A stretch of DNA of 64,000 nucleotides from Mactra quadrangularis (GCA_025267735.1 CM046311.1:34138895-34202894), one strand, 5' to 3'. Positions 8,887 to 21,404 are shown, counted from the stretch's first letter. Notes: generated from the letters alone by a model not told the origin. A program made the numbers and translations.

Positions 8887-9333
8887 GTGAAGACTTGGCT
8901 ACCTATCAAAACTGATGATACAAAGAATTGCAGTTATAAAATACTGGCTTCCTCTCATAGACATTCAGGAACTACTGCACAACCTTTCTCATTGACCATC
9001 CTCTTACAACAGACAACTCTTAGTAACGGTCACAATAAGAAAAGTCATTTTAATTACCTGCTCCCATTCAACATCAACCCCAGTCAAAAAATTCCATCTT
9101 TAAACACATTTAATATTACAGTTTTGTCAACAGAAAGTCTCGCTAACCATAAAGACCTCTTTGATTATGGCAAAAAAAACTTTGCGATTTTTGACTATTT
9201 TTTAAATCCCAAAATGTTTGATTTGAGTAGCATAAGGTCCCTACATTATTTCTATTCTGCTATTAAGGCCCTTGATATTCATAGTTCTAATAGTGAAACT
9301 ATCCCTCTCCCCTTTGAAATCTATCATTTTTAG
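8887..9333 (+). CDS. Unrecognised open frame, possible remnant of a repeat
   Basis: A 148-residue frame with no ATG at its start (opens on GTG). It is rich in Ser, Asn, Phe and Leu, with no motif, signal peptide or membrane segment that I recognise. Its stop codon is the first three bases of the dispersed repeat that starts at 9331. Because the DNA is AT-rich, an open frame this long is unusual but not decisive. It could be an exon or part of a transposon; function unknown. Confidence 0.18.
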   Translation: MKTWLPIKTDDTKNCSYKILASSHRHSGTTAQPFSLTILLQQTTLSNGHNKKSHFNYLLPFNINPSQKIPSLNTFNITVLSTESLANHKDLFDYGKKNFAIFDYFLNPKMFDLSSIRSLHYFYSAIKALDIHSSNSETIPLPFEIYHF

Positions 9334-9545
9334 CTCGACTTTTCGAAGAAATATAGAGCTCTCCTACTTGCCCTAGCGTCAGCATCCGCTTCCATATTTC
9401 TGCTTAAAGTTTTTGTACAATAAAATGTATTTTACTATAACTTTTTATTTCTTAAGGTATCATTTTCAAATTTTGAAATATATATTCCTTATTATCAACC
9501 ACATCTCACGTGACAAGGCTCATAACTCCAAATATATTTTTTTTT
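9331..9545 (+). repeat. Dispersed repeat starting TAGCTCGACTTT
   Basis: Matches, in inverted orientation, 38280-38509: both share the tagctcgactt end, the gagctctcctac block, and the downstream ttatttcttaaggtatca and accacatctca blocks. About 85 bp of it recurs in direct orientation at 9603-9690. Family unknown; no coding capacity seen. Confidence 0.7.
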
Positions 9546-9602
9546 CAAAATTGTCTCATGAACTTAAAATTTTCTTTAAAAAAAACAAATTTTTTTTTTA
9601 CT

Positions 9603-9690
9603 TTAACTTCTTTATTTCTTAAGGTATCATTTTCAAATTTTGAGATATAAATATATGTTCCTTATCATTAACCACATCTCATGTGACAAA
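9603..9690 (+). repeat. Partial second copy of the TAGCTCGAC repeat
   Basis: Direct copy of about 9440-9525, about 165 bp further on, with roughly 85-90% identity. It suggests that the repeat contains an internal subrepeat. Confidence 0.6.
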
Positions 9691-10002
9691 TACTTACTTA
9701 GTAGAGCATGCTGTCTCTACTGACTGCTCTTGTTTCTGTTACAGCTAACCTTTTTCTATTACATCCACTACATTTGCTCCTTTGATAAGTTGACCATTCT
9801 TTTAACAGCCACCTCTCCTTAATGTAAGAATTCTCTTAATGCTGATATGATATTGGGTTGATCAACTTTTAAAATGTTAGCTTGTTTTTGATTGGACATT
9901 GCAAACTCTAGTGTTTTCCTATGTTGCTCAATATTAGACCACCATGCATGTAAGACCATGTAGCCATGTTATGCAAATGCAATTCTAATTTGGGGTATTT
10001 TT

Positions 10003-10310
10003 GTTTTGTTTGTTTTTGCTGGGTTTAACGCCGTAGCAACACATATTATAAGTCATATAACAGCGGTCAGTCAACCTACTCACTGCTCCTGGAAAGGCTA
10101 AATATCTGGATTTAGCTGTTAACCAACTACTAAGCACATACTTTCGTCAGTGACTGACAACTGCCCTACATAATTAAAAATCATTGGTAGGAGAGAAATG
10201 GTTGTAGAAATAATTTCATGACCAAGCTCCACGAAAGTATGCTGGGAATAGAACCGACAACCCCTCGATCAGTAGACTTGCGTGCTACCAACTGAGCTAG
10301 CCGGGCGGCT
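10003..10310 (-). mobile_element. tRNA-derived SINE (family A)
   Basis: On the minus strand it begins with a tRNA-like head: an A-box-like tagctcagttggtagca and a B-box-like ggttctattcc. A body follows (gcttggtcatgaaattattt, actgacgaaagtatg) and then a tail with gggtttaacg-type sequence and A/C-rich repeats. Other copies or fragments: 17704-17925, 25535-25757, 26640-26990, 30733-31048, 35312-35520 and 44120-44190. Not a real tRNA gene: the acceptor and anticodon arms do not fold properly. Confidence 0.75.
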
Positions 10311-10768
10311 TTTGGGGAACCTTTGTCTGAAACATTAAATTTAGTCTATGCTGGTCATTGTGTAAGGGTATCACTGTAATATTACTATATTTGAAATATA
10401 GTTTTTCAAAACAAGAATTGTATAATTGAATCATGATGTTTAGATTTAGAATATAGATGGAGTAAGATATTAGACTACAATCTGTAACTCTACTATGGAA
10501 TCATGACTTACCTGACTGTACTTTTAAGTCTTCTTATTTTATTAGATCTTAAAACAGTCATGAAGTTGCAATTAAGATATCTTTTAAATAAAAGCAGTAA
10601 TAGAAGCCTGACTACCATAGTTTGTTTTGTATATATTATGTAACAAGTGTTTTTTACCTCAAAGGAGTTTTCATACTATCCTTTTTTAGCTCACCTGAGC
10701 ACAAAATACTCAAGTTAAGTTATTGTTGGGGGTCTATCTGGTGTCAGTGTGTGCATTTCGTGAGCTTA
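10311..10768. other. Intergenic, no feature seen
   Basis: AT-rich sequence between a SINE and the duplicated block. Nothing recognisable. Confidence 0.3.
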
Positions 10769-10822
10769 GTGCACAACAGTTGTTACTCACTCTTTTTTTA
10801 ATTGAGTTACAACTGTTTTGCG
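10769..10822 (+). repeat. Hairpin repeat at the duplication breakpoint
   Basis: Left arm acaacagttgttactcac, right arm gagttacaactgttttgcg, with a T-rich loop. The same family occurs at 27439-27494 with better pairing. The left edge of the 7.8-kb duplication (10777) falls inside this hairpin. Confidence 0.6.
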
Positions 10823-11798
10823 AAAAAGCCTGCAATTTGTGTGTGCTTGTGTGTCTTTTGTCAACAATTTCTTAAAACATCTTGTTAGAGACTATAAAGC
10901 ACTCCCCAAATTTGGCATTTGGCATCACCTAAATCGTCCCTGCCCCAGGGGTCAATGGTTTTTACACTGTTAAATATGAAAGTGTACAAGATTTTGTGTC
11001 AGATGCCCTACGAATCTAGTTCTTAGGTGAGTGGTCCAGGGTCCTGAGAACCTTCTTGTTAAATGTATTGTGCACTGTTGTTTTTTGCTAAAGACTAAAC
11101 ACACCTACTAGACTTCATTCGAAGTTCAAAATTATGGGAACTTTTTTTGTAGAAGGATTAAAAATTAACCTTTACAATAAACATACCGTATTTTGACGAA
11201 TAAAATACGCACTCGTGTATAACACGCATATGTGTCCACTGTCAAGAGAACAATTATGATCAGTCTTGTAATACATGATTCTCAGCAATAATGTGTAAAA
11301 AAACATTGTTTGTACCTCATAAATGTATGTTAAAAAACACATTTTTGAGTTTGGAAATTACATCATTCCCAACCTGGAATTGTAATCATCATCAAAAGTA
11401 TGTTTATTATTGTCTGAGCAGTCACACTTCATGGAATGCTTCAAGATTGTATTGTTGTTTAAATTACCTGCATCCATCACATGTGTTAAAACTATGAGTT
11501 ATGGTAAAAGATGGCTGATATAACAATGTAAATGACTTCAACATGTTCGGGGTATTGTTAGTATTGTTTACATGACAACCTGTAAACAACTTTCAATAAG
11601 CCATTTAAAGTTAATTATATGACTGCTAGACTCTCACCTGTGTGAAAGAACAGGTGGTGGTGGTGTGGGGGGGGGGGGTTTCAAGTTCTGAGTAAAATTT
11701 CTGATGAACCTTGTAAAACAGGAATTATAGACATTATACCAGTTATGACCTTAGACCTCTATTGCTGTTGTTGTTATGATTGTTATTTTATCATCATC

Positions 11799-11862
11799 AT
11801 CATCATTATCATCATCATCATTATCATCATCATCATTATCATCATCATCATTATTATTATAA
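11799..11862 (+). repeat. TCA/TTA trinucleotide microsatellite (copy 1)
   Basis: tcatcatcatcattatc repeated for about 60 bp; the same tract is at about 19619-19690 in copy 2. A smaller TCA tract lies near 12032-12048. Confidence 0.85.
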
Positions 11863-12865
11863 TTTAAAGATAATTATCTGACTGCTAGACTCTCATCTGT
11901 GAAAGAACATGTGATTGGGGATTCTAAGTAAAATTTTGATGAAGAATGTAAATCAGGAACTATAGTCACTATTGATACCAGTCATCACCTTAGACACAAT
12001 CATTATTAATTATTATTATCTTTATCATCATTATCATCATCATCATCAGTATTGTCATTTAAAGTTAATTATCTAACTGTTAGACTCATCTGTGTGAAGG
12101 AACAGGTGATAGAGGTAGAGGGAATTCTGAGTAAAATTCTGATGCCACTTGTTGCAGTGGTTTGCTGAATGTTTCAAATGGGAGGCCCAAAAGCCACACA
12201 AGTCAGAATTGTGGAGGGCTTTGCTTATTCTTAGTTATGTATTCTTGTGTTTTCAAAATTATATTCATACTGAGGCAAGCAGTGTCAAATATAAGTCTTA
12301 TACAAGCTAACATTAGAACCGATCCAAATAACTTGTACATCAAATCAGATCATGACTGATCTGGCTAATTTCAATATCACTGTTGAATGTAACGGGACCC
12401 AAAGGCACCAGTTTGTGTAATGATGTGATTCTACATAGGCCATTTTGTTTTTGCATGTGCAAATGGTGCTATTTCACATCCTCAACAAAATGCTGGGCTA
12501 GCGCTTGAGAAAAATTTACAGAGATGATTATAAACCTCTGGTGATTTTAATTCAATTGTCCACAAGTAGCAAATAACCACAGGTCAAGTTGCTCTTATTT
12601 CATTGATGTAGTATTCTGAATGATAAACATTCTTATCTCTATTTGATTTGTGTATTACAACGCATCTGTGATCAATATAGCCTAATCATTAAAATATTTC
12701 AATAATCTATTTTACTATGTTTTCAATTAATGATGTATTTTGTCCCATTTTGAATGAAGCTTTATTCAAACAGGTCAGACATTAATAGAATACTTTTTCT
12801 TGTCATATACAGTGGCCTCCAAAACTTCTTGGACAAATGAAATTTTGACTTAAATTGATCATGTC

Positions 12866-13297
12866 TATTGTAAAAGTTTATTCAAATGTCAGTGGCACTT
12901 ACATTACCCCCAGTGATTTAACACTAGATATTTATTTTTATTATACCCCCGCTTCGAAGAAGAGGGGGTTATACTGTTTTACCCTTGTCCATGCCTGCGT
13001 GCGTGCGTGCGTCCGTCCGTTACAAAATTTCCGTCGCAGTTTTCTCAGCAACTATAACATGCAGCAGCCTAATACTTTGCATATTGCTTCATCCCATAGT
13101 CCCATGTGGTGTAAAGCGATTTCATGCTCCTTGCTCATCTACTTCCTGTTTGTCGCATATTTTTAGATTTTTGCGGGGGTATCACTAGTGAGCATTAGCT
13201 CACAGATTTACTTGTTAAACCTAAGTGCTGTTGTGAATATTTAAATCTGTGGGGTAAGTGTATGCACCACTGACAGTTGAATAAATTTTAATAATAC
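12866..13297 (+). mobile_element. Nested inverted-repeat element with C/G-block insert (copy 1)
   Basis: The outer unit has imperfect inverted ends of about 70 bp: left taaaagtttattcaaatgtc, with the matching right end around 13271-13297. Inside it, at about 12941-13197, is a second unit bounded by tataccccc-gc and gcgggggtat, with a cgtgcgtgcgtgcgtccgtc microsatellite. That inner unit is a common bivalve repeat type. No transposase is encoded; the overlapping 67- and 103-residue frames are just readings of it. Confidence 0.6.
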
Positions 13298-13349
13298 CAC
13301 TGTACAATACACACTATACAATGAACAATAAACCAAATAATTTTGGATA

Positions 13350-13572
13350 GCCATGGCCGTCGCATAGTGGTTAGCATGTCTGACTTCGAATCCGAAGATT
13401 GGGGGTTCGAGCCTGTTCGCGGTAGGTCATATCCTATACATGAGTTGTTGGCCTCATGGTAGGGTAAATTAGTACTGGTGATAGAAAAAGTGTCCAGGAA
13501 ACCTATAGTAGAAAGAACTGGCTGTTGTATATATAACCTAAATTTGTGTTGAATGTGGCGTTAAAAAAAAAA
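13350..13572 (+). mobile_element. tRNA-derived SINE (family C, copy 1)
   Basis: The head resembles tRNA-Arg(TCG): A box tagtggttagc (about 13365-13375), a ctgacttcgaatccgaaga anticodon-arm remnant and B box ggttcgagcc (about 13404-13413). A body of about 150 bp follows, ending in gtgttgaatgtggcgttaaa with an A tail. The anticodon stem has a mismatch, so this is a SINE and not a tRNA gene. Confidence 0.8.
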
Positions 13573-13764
13573 GAAGATAATTTTAGAATTTGCTCAAGTG
13601 ATTCTATGTCCTTCTTTCATGGGTAAATGGGAATCAGTTGATCTTTAAGACAAATTTTTGTCCAAGGCCTGTCTTTTGGAAGGCACTGTACACTGGGTCA
13701 TCTGTATAACTAGTAATTTATTTAAGTATCTTAATACTTTGATTTGTCTTGCCTAACCCTATGT

Positions 13765-16503
13765 CACGGGGGCCCAACTCCGTCACAATGTGAGTGGATT
13801 TCTGTCGAGTTAATGTCACGGATTCCTGTCGATAGTGTCACGGATTTTTACTAGAAATAAGATACAGAAATATTTAAATCAGTTAAATAGCGTTTCTTTA
13901 ATACTAAGATTGTTTCTTACATTATGGTTTATGATATAATAAGTTTTGATCAAGTCGGTAAGCGACTAATAGCTGTTTGTGAAATCCGTTTGCAATACTA
14001 GATATGTCACGGTATTTATGACGAGGTTGTATCTCATGTCACAGTATTCTGTCTATAGGGTCACAGATTTTTCCAAGTATAAAACAAATGTATGACTTGA
14101 TGATCCACTCAATGCGTTGAATATAAAGCGTAAAAACGTTGCAAACAAAAGTATATTTTTCAAAAATCGATTATGTTTCAAAATTGTACTTTTTTCAGGA
14201 ACCATGTATTTTACCTGATGCGCGTCGACATAAACTATCACGTACGTCAGTTAGGGTACCAGGCTTACATGAACCTGAAAAAGGCTCACAGCCAATCAGA
14301 GACCATCATCAAGTTGACCCATCGAAAATATTGCCTCATTACCCTGATGGATTGACTTACATTAAAATTTGATATTATCTGTGAGCACAATTTTTATTTC
14401 AAAGTTTTAATTTTAACTTACAGCTTATTACAACTGCGATTACATACAGTTTTGCCGTCTTATACTTCTGTTTATTGTTTCTTAATTATACCTACAGATA
14501 GTTAACAAGAAATGTTAAGACATAACTCATAGTTGCCTAAATAAGAAAAAAGCTGGAACGCTTCAATTCATTTTTATCAACTCCAATGGTCGGAAATTGC
14601 ACCAAAAATACTGTAAATTAGTTGCTTCTGGAATTTGTATCCTGAGGATTGATTCATGTTTTTTAGAATTCAAAAACAAATTCATGTATATATATATATA
14701 ATGGACTTATATCAAAAGATTTCTTGTTAAATAATCAACTGATACGCGTCATGGTTTGTTCACTCATACACATAATTGGAGAAACATGTTCAAATACGTG
14801 TTTCATTTACGATGTCTGACATTTACAAGCACTTTACAAAAATTATTGCCTACTTATTTTCATGTTGAATTCTGGCAAGATAATGTCACCAAGGCCTATA
14901 ATTAGGATAATCTAAATCAATTCTCATTCAATAGCCCCAAGCCCGTTTTTTGTTCATCATAACTTATGATTATGAGTTATCAATGAACAGTTCACCAATG
15001 TGAATAATCTCCGAGCTGATCTCAAACGCATTATAGTGTAAAAACATTTAACTATTTCAACCAATGTAAAACATAACAGATCAGAACAAATAATCAGCTT
15101 GTGCAGGGACTATCTGAACAGCTGAAATAACAGTAAGTCTGTTGATCAAACTTAAAGTTTCATGACATGTGCACTAATCAAAACTCAAAACAGTAATGTA
15201 TGCAGCTCAACAAACATCTTCCTAACCAGTACTAGCTTATTTTTTACACAAGCAGTACCATACTTTTACATAAAAAAGTTTAGGTTTGAATTCACAAAAT
15301 CTACAAGTCAGAGAATTCAAAGCTTGTAGAAACATTGAACAAATCTTGTTTAACATTGATTGTCTGCAAAGCAAAACAGTCAAAGTTAACTTACAGTAAA
15401 ACATATATAAGGCAAAAATGTACAAGTATACATGTATCCTTTACATATGATAAATAAACAAAACTAATCATTCATCAACACAAAGATGTTTAATAATAAC
15501 TGCTGATAAACTAAAGGAGGTTATAAATCTACAAGTAAAGGTATTATCTATTTATTAAGAAACATATGATTACAAAACCATCATAAACAAAAACATTGTT
15601 GTATACAAGCTAAAGATCCTTTGAACAGCTCTATGGTGCCTACTTAAATTACTACTTTATGTGGCCTGTGCGGACATTTATATACGTTCCAGACGCATTG
15701 TAAAGTTGTTATTGTTGTCAAAAACTTAAACATTTAGAGACACGTGCAATTCATCTAGAAAACAATATCATTAGTATCACTGTGCAAATTGGTGTCACTA
15801 GAACCTGAGTCAAAGCTACCATAGCGCTAACTTTGTCAAATGTATATATATGTGAAAGAACATAGGACTCAGTAGCTTATATAAAATGCTTATCTATGAA
15901 CACTTTTAGATGAATTGCTTATCTTCAGTTATGAGCTGGACATTCACGAACATTCAAGTTTGCACCTAGATGTTTCCGTTAAAACATCAACTTTCACTGG
16001 GGTTAATGTCAAAGCCTTTTGTCTTGTACGTCATTGGTTTTAAGTTAGCTATCATCGTTGAAAATCAAAATGAAAAACAGACCAATATTGGATGAAATGA
16101 AGCCACGCTATGAACGGCTTCCGTTTCAAAGGTAAACAACTCGGGACAACATTTACATCTTGCTCGGGAAGACAAAAAAATGAAAGCTATCGTCAGTAAT
16201 ACTGTGACATTAACGCAAGTATCGTCATATAAACTGTGACATGACGGGAAAAAATCCGTGACATCTAGGTTTTGCAATTTGGTTGATTCTTCAATAAAAA
16301 AGACATTGATATGAGTTTAAAAATCATCTCTTATCAAAAATATCTTATCATTGGCTTCTTATTGATTAGAAAATACGTGACTACCCTTTTCTGTCCGTTA
16401 AGTTTTTCAGAGCTCGTCACAAATTTGTAACACTATCGACAGGCATCCGTGACATAATCTCGACAGAAATCCACTCATGTTGTGACGGAGTTGGGCCCCC
16501 GTG
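13765..16503 (+). mobile_element. 2.74-kb non-autonomous TIR element, 5-bp TSD (copy 1)
   Basis: Begins CACGGGGGCCCAACTCCGTC and ends with its inverse. The inverted ends run for about 80 bp with few mismatches. TATGT flanks both sides (13760-13764, 16504-16508), a 5-bp target duplication. Inside each end, tgtcacgg-type motifs recur several times facing inward, as expected of subterminal transposase sites. CAC ends plus a 5-bp duplication are features of Transib/RAG-like elements, but the rest of the end does not match their consensus, so the superfamily is open. No transposase is visible. A possible captured exon follows tttttttcag at about 14200-14370. Confidence 0.8.
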
Positions 16504-16869
16504 TATGTCCTACTTGTACAATACACTGGATAAGTAAAAGAACGGAACAGAACAACAGATTCTTTTTCATTCACAGGTTACTTCATACAATGTAGGTTGG
16601 ATTTGTTTGTAGCCAACATTTTGTGCTTGTTTGTTTTTCATTAGATATTCAAGACCATCTTTTTCAATAAAAAAGAGGTTCAGGCATAGATTTGAATAAT
16701 ATTGATAATAATGCAACAAGTTATAGACTTTATGCTAAATGTTTTTATCAATTTCCCGAGTATTTCAGTCAAAAGGAAGAGCAGAAGGGGCCTTTAGCTT
16801 ACAATCTTTTAGTTCCTTGAAAAAAAATTCAATTGGGTTTGATTGTGTCAACACAAACTGTGGTTATAT

Positions 16870-17035
16870 TATGGTGACCAGCTCACCTAACCTAGCTTTC
16901 TTGGATCTTTGTTCATTACCTGTACTCACCTACCCTTCCACAAGGCTGACAAGTTCTCTATATACCTTTAATATTTTTAATGAAAGAAAATTGACATTAT
17001 TATTGGATTTTCATTGAAGGGTATAACCAGCCCGG
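16870..17035 (+). repeat. Old dispersed repeat (copy 1)
   Basis: Matches 37075-37205: both have 'accag.tcac', 'taacttacccttcca' and 'ttttcat.gaagggtataac' type blocks in the same order. Family unknown. A counterpart is in copy 2 at about 24700-24866. Confidence 0.45.
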
Positions 17036-17703
17036 GTGAGTCTCCAAACAGAAACCGCTTTTTGAGACTCTTTGGAAAAAAATTTGTCTACAAACTGAGG
17101 AAAACAGATGTTTTGAAAATTGCTGACTGTATGATTTAGAAATTGTGCTGAAGCCATAGATCATTGCTCTTTCATTGTTTAGCTTGCTGACTGTAAATAT
17201 CTCTTCTTTGTTTATTAGCAAGACAGGAAAAACAAGTCTAAAATTAGAGTTTATAATGTTATAGTTCACATATTACAAGCCCGGTCTGAATATAGCAACA
17301 ACCAGCTAGTGGTGCCAATTGTTCACAAGATAAACATCTAAGATTGATGATGGCATGGCTTATCAGTCATCACTAATTAATGTTTGCACAATATACTGTT
17401 GAGAGGAGAAATTTTGTGAGTCGTAAATTTAATGTGTTTGAAATCTGATTGAACATTTGTATTACATTCAAACTCTAATTGCACTTTTTATCATGATTTT
17501 TTATGAATGCTTATAATTGTTTGCAATTGTCAAAGTTAAACAAAATTAGTTTCCTTGATTGTTATTGTACAGTAGTGTTGTGCTATGAATGTGACTGTGA
17601 TTATTGCAAAATTATGCAATGTTTTGATGATTTTTAAGTCTTTAATGATTAATTTAAAATAATGTCCATATAATTTATTATTAAGACCATTCTGATGTTA
17701 AGA

Positions 17704-17925
17704 CCAACTCTGAGTTTAGCTGTTAACCAGTTACTAGGTGCATACTTCCATCAGTTACTGACAACTTTCCTACATGATTTAGAATCAGTGATAGGATGGA
17801 GAATGGCTGCAGAGATTATTCAATGACCAAACTCTTCCAAGGTATGCCCTGCCTAGGAATCGAACCAGCAACCCTTACAATTATTGGGCTTGTGTGCTAC
17901 TAACTGAGCAAACCAGGCAGACTAA
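17704..17925 (-). mobile_element. Degenerate SINE family A fragment (copy 1)
   Basis: Minus-strand head with ctgcctggtttgctcagtta and a B-box-like ggttcgattcc, then the family A body. Counterpart in copy 2 at 25535-25757, where two substitutions lie in the B-box neighbourhood. Confidence 0.6.
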
Positions 17926-18056
17926 ACAAACAATAGGTTCTTGCTAAGTCACCTTATGTACATTATTTCTCTGGTAACTGATATATAATTGTGTTAGATA
18001 TCACCACCTGTTTTTATTATTTGATGATAATTAGATTGGATTATTGTGTTAAATGA

Positions 18057-18480
18057 TTAGTGACTAACATTGTGTTTGGATGGTAACTATATGTTTACTT
18101 CATTTCCTATTTATTCTTCATGTACAACTTTCTTACATAGTAATCTAACAGGGGGGGTGGGTCTTGGGAGGTAGTAGGGGTCAGGGTGAGAGTTTCAGGA
18201 GGGTGTAGGAGGGTTATTAGTGACTAACATTGTGTTTGGATGGTAACTATATGTTTACTTCAGTTCCTATTTATTCTCCTTGTAGAATCTTCTTACATGA
18301 ATGATTTAGCAGTTGGGAGAGGTGGGGGGGGGTTAGTAGTTGTCAGGGTGAGGCAAGTAAGGAGGGTTATTTGTGATTAACTTTGATATGGTTGGAACTG
18401 ATATGTTTGCTTCATTTTCCACTTTTCTTCATTTAGAATCTAGATACATGGGTGATCTAGCAAGGGGGGTGTTTGGGATG
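18057..18480 (+). repeat. G-rich tandem repeat, three units of about 155-160 bp (copy 1)
   Basis: Units start at about 18057, 18217 and 18370 with ttagtgactaacattgtg or a variant. Each carries a G-rich segment (for example aggggtcagggtgagag) able to form G-quadruplexes. Confidence 0.8.
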
Positions 18481-20695
18481 GGGGTTGTTCTGAGAATTTT
18501 CTTATTAAAAGCACAGTTTTGGAAAATATTATGTTGGCACTTCCTGAAAAATTATTTGGATTCCCCTAATAGGCTGTGCATGTTAATAATGTGCAGTGAT
18601 TGGAAGATCAGTAGTTACTCACTCTTTTTTTAATTGAGTTACAACTGTTTTGCGAAAAAGCCTGCAATTTGTGTGTGCTTGTGTGTCTTTTGTCAACAAT
18701 TTCTTAAAACATCTTGTTAGAGACTATAAAGCACTCCCCAAATTTGGCATTTGGCATCACCTAAATCGTCCCTGCCCCAGGGGTCAATGGTTTTTACACT
18801 GTTAAATATGAAAGTGTACAAGATTTTGTGTCAGATGCCCTACGAATCTAGTTCTTAGGTGAGTGGTCCAGGGTCCTGAGAACCTTCTTGTTAAATGTAT
18901 TGTGCACTGTTGTTTTTTGCTAAAGACTAAACACACCTACTAGACTTCATTCGAAGTTCAAAATTATGGGAACTTTTTTTGTAGAAGGATTAAAAATTAA
19001 CCTTTACAATAAACATACCGTATTTTGACGAATAAAATACGCACTCGTGTATAACACGCATATGTGTCCACTGTCAAGAGAACAATTATGATCAGTCTTG
19101 TAATACATGATTCTCAGCAATAATGTGTAAAAAAACATTGTTTGTACCTCATAAATGTATGTTAAAAAACACATTTTTGAGTTTGGAAATTACATCATTC
19201 CCAACCTGGAATTGTAATCATCATCAAAAGTATGTTTATTATTGTCTGAGCAGTCACACTTCATGGAATGCTTCAAGATTGTATTGTTGTTTAAATTACC
19301 TGCATCCATCACATGTGTTAAAACTATGAGTTATGGTAAAAGATGGCTGATATAACAATGTAAATGACTTCAACATGTTCGGGGTATTGTTAGTATTGTT
19401 TACATGACAACCTGTAAACAACTTTCAATAAGCCATTTAAAGTTAATTATATGACTGCTAGACTCTCACCTGTGTGAAAGAACAGGTGGTGGTGGTGTGG
19501 GGGGGGGGTTTCAAGTTCTGAGTAAAATTTCTGATGAACCTTGTAAAACAGGAATTATAGACATTATACCAGTTATGACCTTAGACCTCTATTGCTGTTG
19601 TTGTTATGATTGTTATTTTATCATCATCATCATCATTATCATCATCATCATTATCATCATCATCATTATCATCATCATCATTATTATTATAATTTAAAGA
19701 TAATTATCTGACTGCTAGACTCTCATCTGTGAAAGAACATGTGATTGGGGATTCTAAGTAAAATTTTGATGAAGAATGTAAATCAGGAACTATAGTCACT
19801 ATTGATACCAGTCATCACCTTAGACACAATCATTATTAATTATTATTATCTTTATCATCATTATCATCATCATCATCAGTATTGTCATTTAAAGTTAATT
19901 ATCTAACTGTTAGACTCATCTGTGTGAAGGAACAGGTGATAGAGGTAGAGGGAATTCTGAGTAAAATTCTGATGCCACTTGTTGCAGTGGTTTGCTGAAT
20001 GTTTCAAATGGGAGGCCCAAAAGCCCCACAAGTCAGAATTGTGGAGGGCTTTGCTTATTCTTAGTTATGTATTCTTGTGTTTTCAAAATTATATTCATAC
20101 TGAGGCAAGCAGTGTCAAATATAAGTCTTATACAAGCTAACATTAGAACCGATCCAAATAACTTGTACATCAAATCAGATCATGACTGATCTGGCTAATT
20201 TCAATATCACTGTTGAATGTAACAGGACCCAAAGGCACCAGTTTGTGTAATGATGTGATTCTACATAGGCCATTTTGTTTTTGCATGTGCAAATGGTGCT
20301 ATTTCACATCCTCAACAAAATGCTGGGCTAGCGCTTGAGAAAAATTTACAGAGATGATTATAAACCTCTGGTGATTTTAATTCAATTGTCCACAAGTAGC
20401 AAATAACCACAGGTCAAGTTGCTCTTATTTCATTGATGTAGTATTCTGAATGATAAACATTCTTATCTCTATTTGATTTGTGTATTACAACGCATCTGTG
20501 ATCAATATAGCCTAATCATTAAAATATTTCAATAATCTATTTTACTATGTTTTCAATTAATGATGTATTTTGTCCCATTTTGAATGAAGCTTTATTCAAA
20601 CAGGTCAGACATTAATAGAATACTTTTTCTTGTCATATACAGTGGCCTCCAAAACTTCTTGGACAACTGAAATTTTGACTTAAATTGATCATGTC

Positions 20696-21127
20696 TATTG
20701 TAAAAGTTTATTCAAATGTCAGTGGCACTTACATTACCCCCAGTGATTTAACACTAGATATTTATTTTTATTATACCCCCGCTTCGAAGAAGAGGGGGTT
20801 ATACTGTTTTACCCTTGTCCATGCCTGCGTGCGTGCGTGCGTCCGTCCGTTACAAAATTTCCGTCGCAGTTTTCTCAGCAACTATAACATGCAGCAGCCT
20901 AATACTTTGCATATTGCTTCATCCCATAGTCCCATGTGGTGTAAAGCGATTTCATGCTCCTTGCTCATCTACTTCCTGTTTGTCGCATATTTTTAGATTT
21001 TTGCGGGGGTATCACTAGTGAGCATTAGCTCACAGATTTACTTGTTAAACCTAAGTGCTGTTGTGAATATTTAAATCTGTGGGGTAAGTGTATGCACCAC
21101 TGACAGTTGAATAAATTTTAATAATAC
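20696..21127 (+). mobile_element. Nested inverted-repeat element with C/G-block insert (copy 2)
   Basis: Duplicate of 12866-13297, one substitution seen just upstream (20666). Confidence 0.6.
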
Positions 21128-21179
21128 CACTGTACAATACACACTATACAATGAACAATAAACCAAATAATTTTGGATA

Positions 21180-21404
21180 GCCATGGCCGTCGCATAGTGG
21201 TTAGCATGTCTGACTTCGAATCCGAAGATTGGGGGTTCGAGCCTGTTCGCGGTAGGTCATATCCTATACATGAGTTGTTGGCCTCATGGTAGGGTAAATT
21301 AGTACTGGTGATAGAAAAAGTGTCCAGGAAACCTATAGTAGAAAGAACTGGCTGTTGTATATATAACCTAAATTTGTGTTGAATGTGGCGTTAAAAAAAA
21401 AAAG
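21180..21404 (+). mobile_element. tRNA-derived SINE (family C, copy 2)
   Basis: Duplicate of the SINE at 13350; its A tail is one base longer. Confidence 0.8.

Larger units (their letters stand above)
10777..18608 (+). repeat. 7.8-kb tandem duplication, copy 1
   Basis: Abuts copy 2 (18609-26452) directly. The copies align end to end with an offset of 7830-7844 bp. I see only scattered differences (for example 12196 A/C at 20026, 12394 G/A at 20224, 12836 A/C at 20666) and homopolymer length changes. The block contains no recognisable host gene: only microsatellites, a C/G-block element, a SINE, a 2.74-kb TIR element, old repeats and G-rich tandem repeats. Confidence 0.93.

Noticed and set aside
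13403..13413. tRNA gene candidates (also near 10250, 34030 and 35365)
   Set aside because: A and B boxes are present, but the cloverleaf is broken and each is followed by a SINE body and tail.
19497..19697. Frame ending in a poly-Ile tract
   Set aside because: Translation of the TCA/TTA microsatellite.
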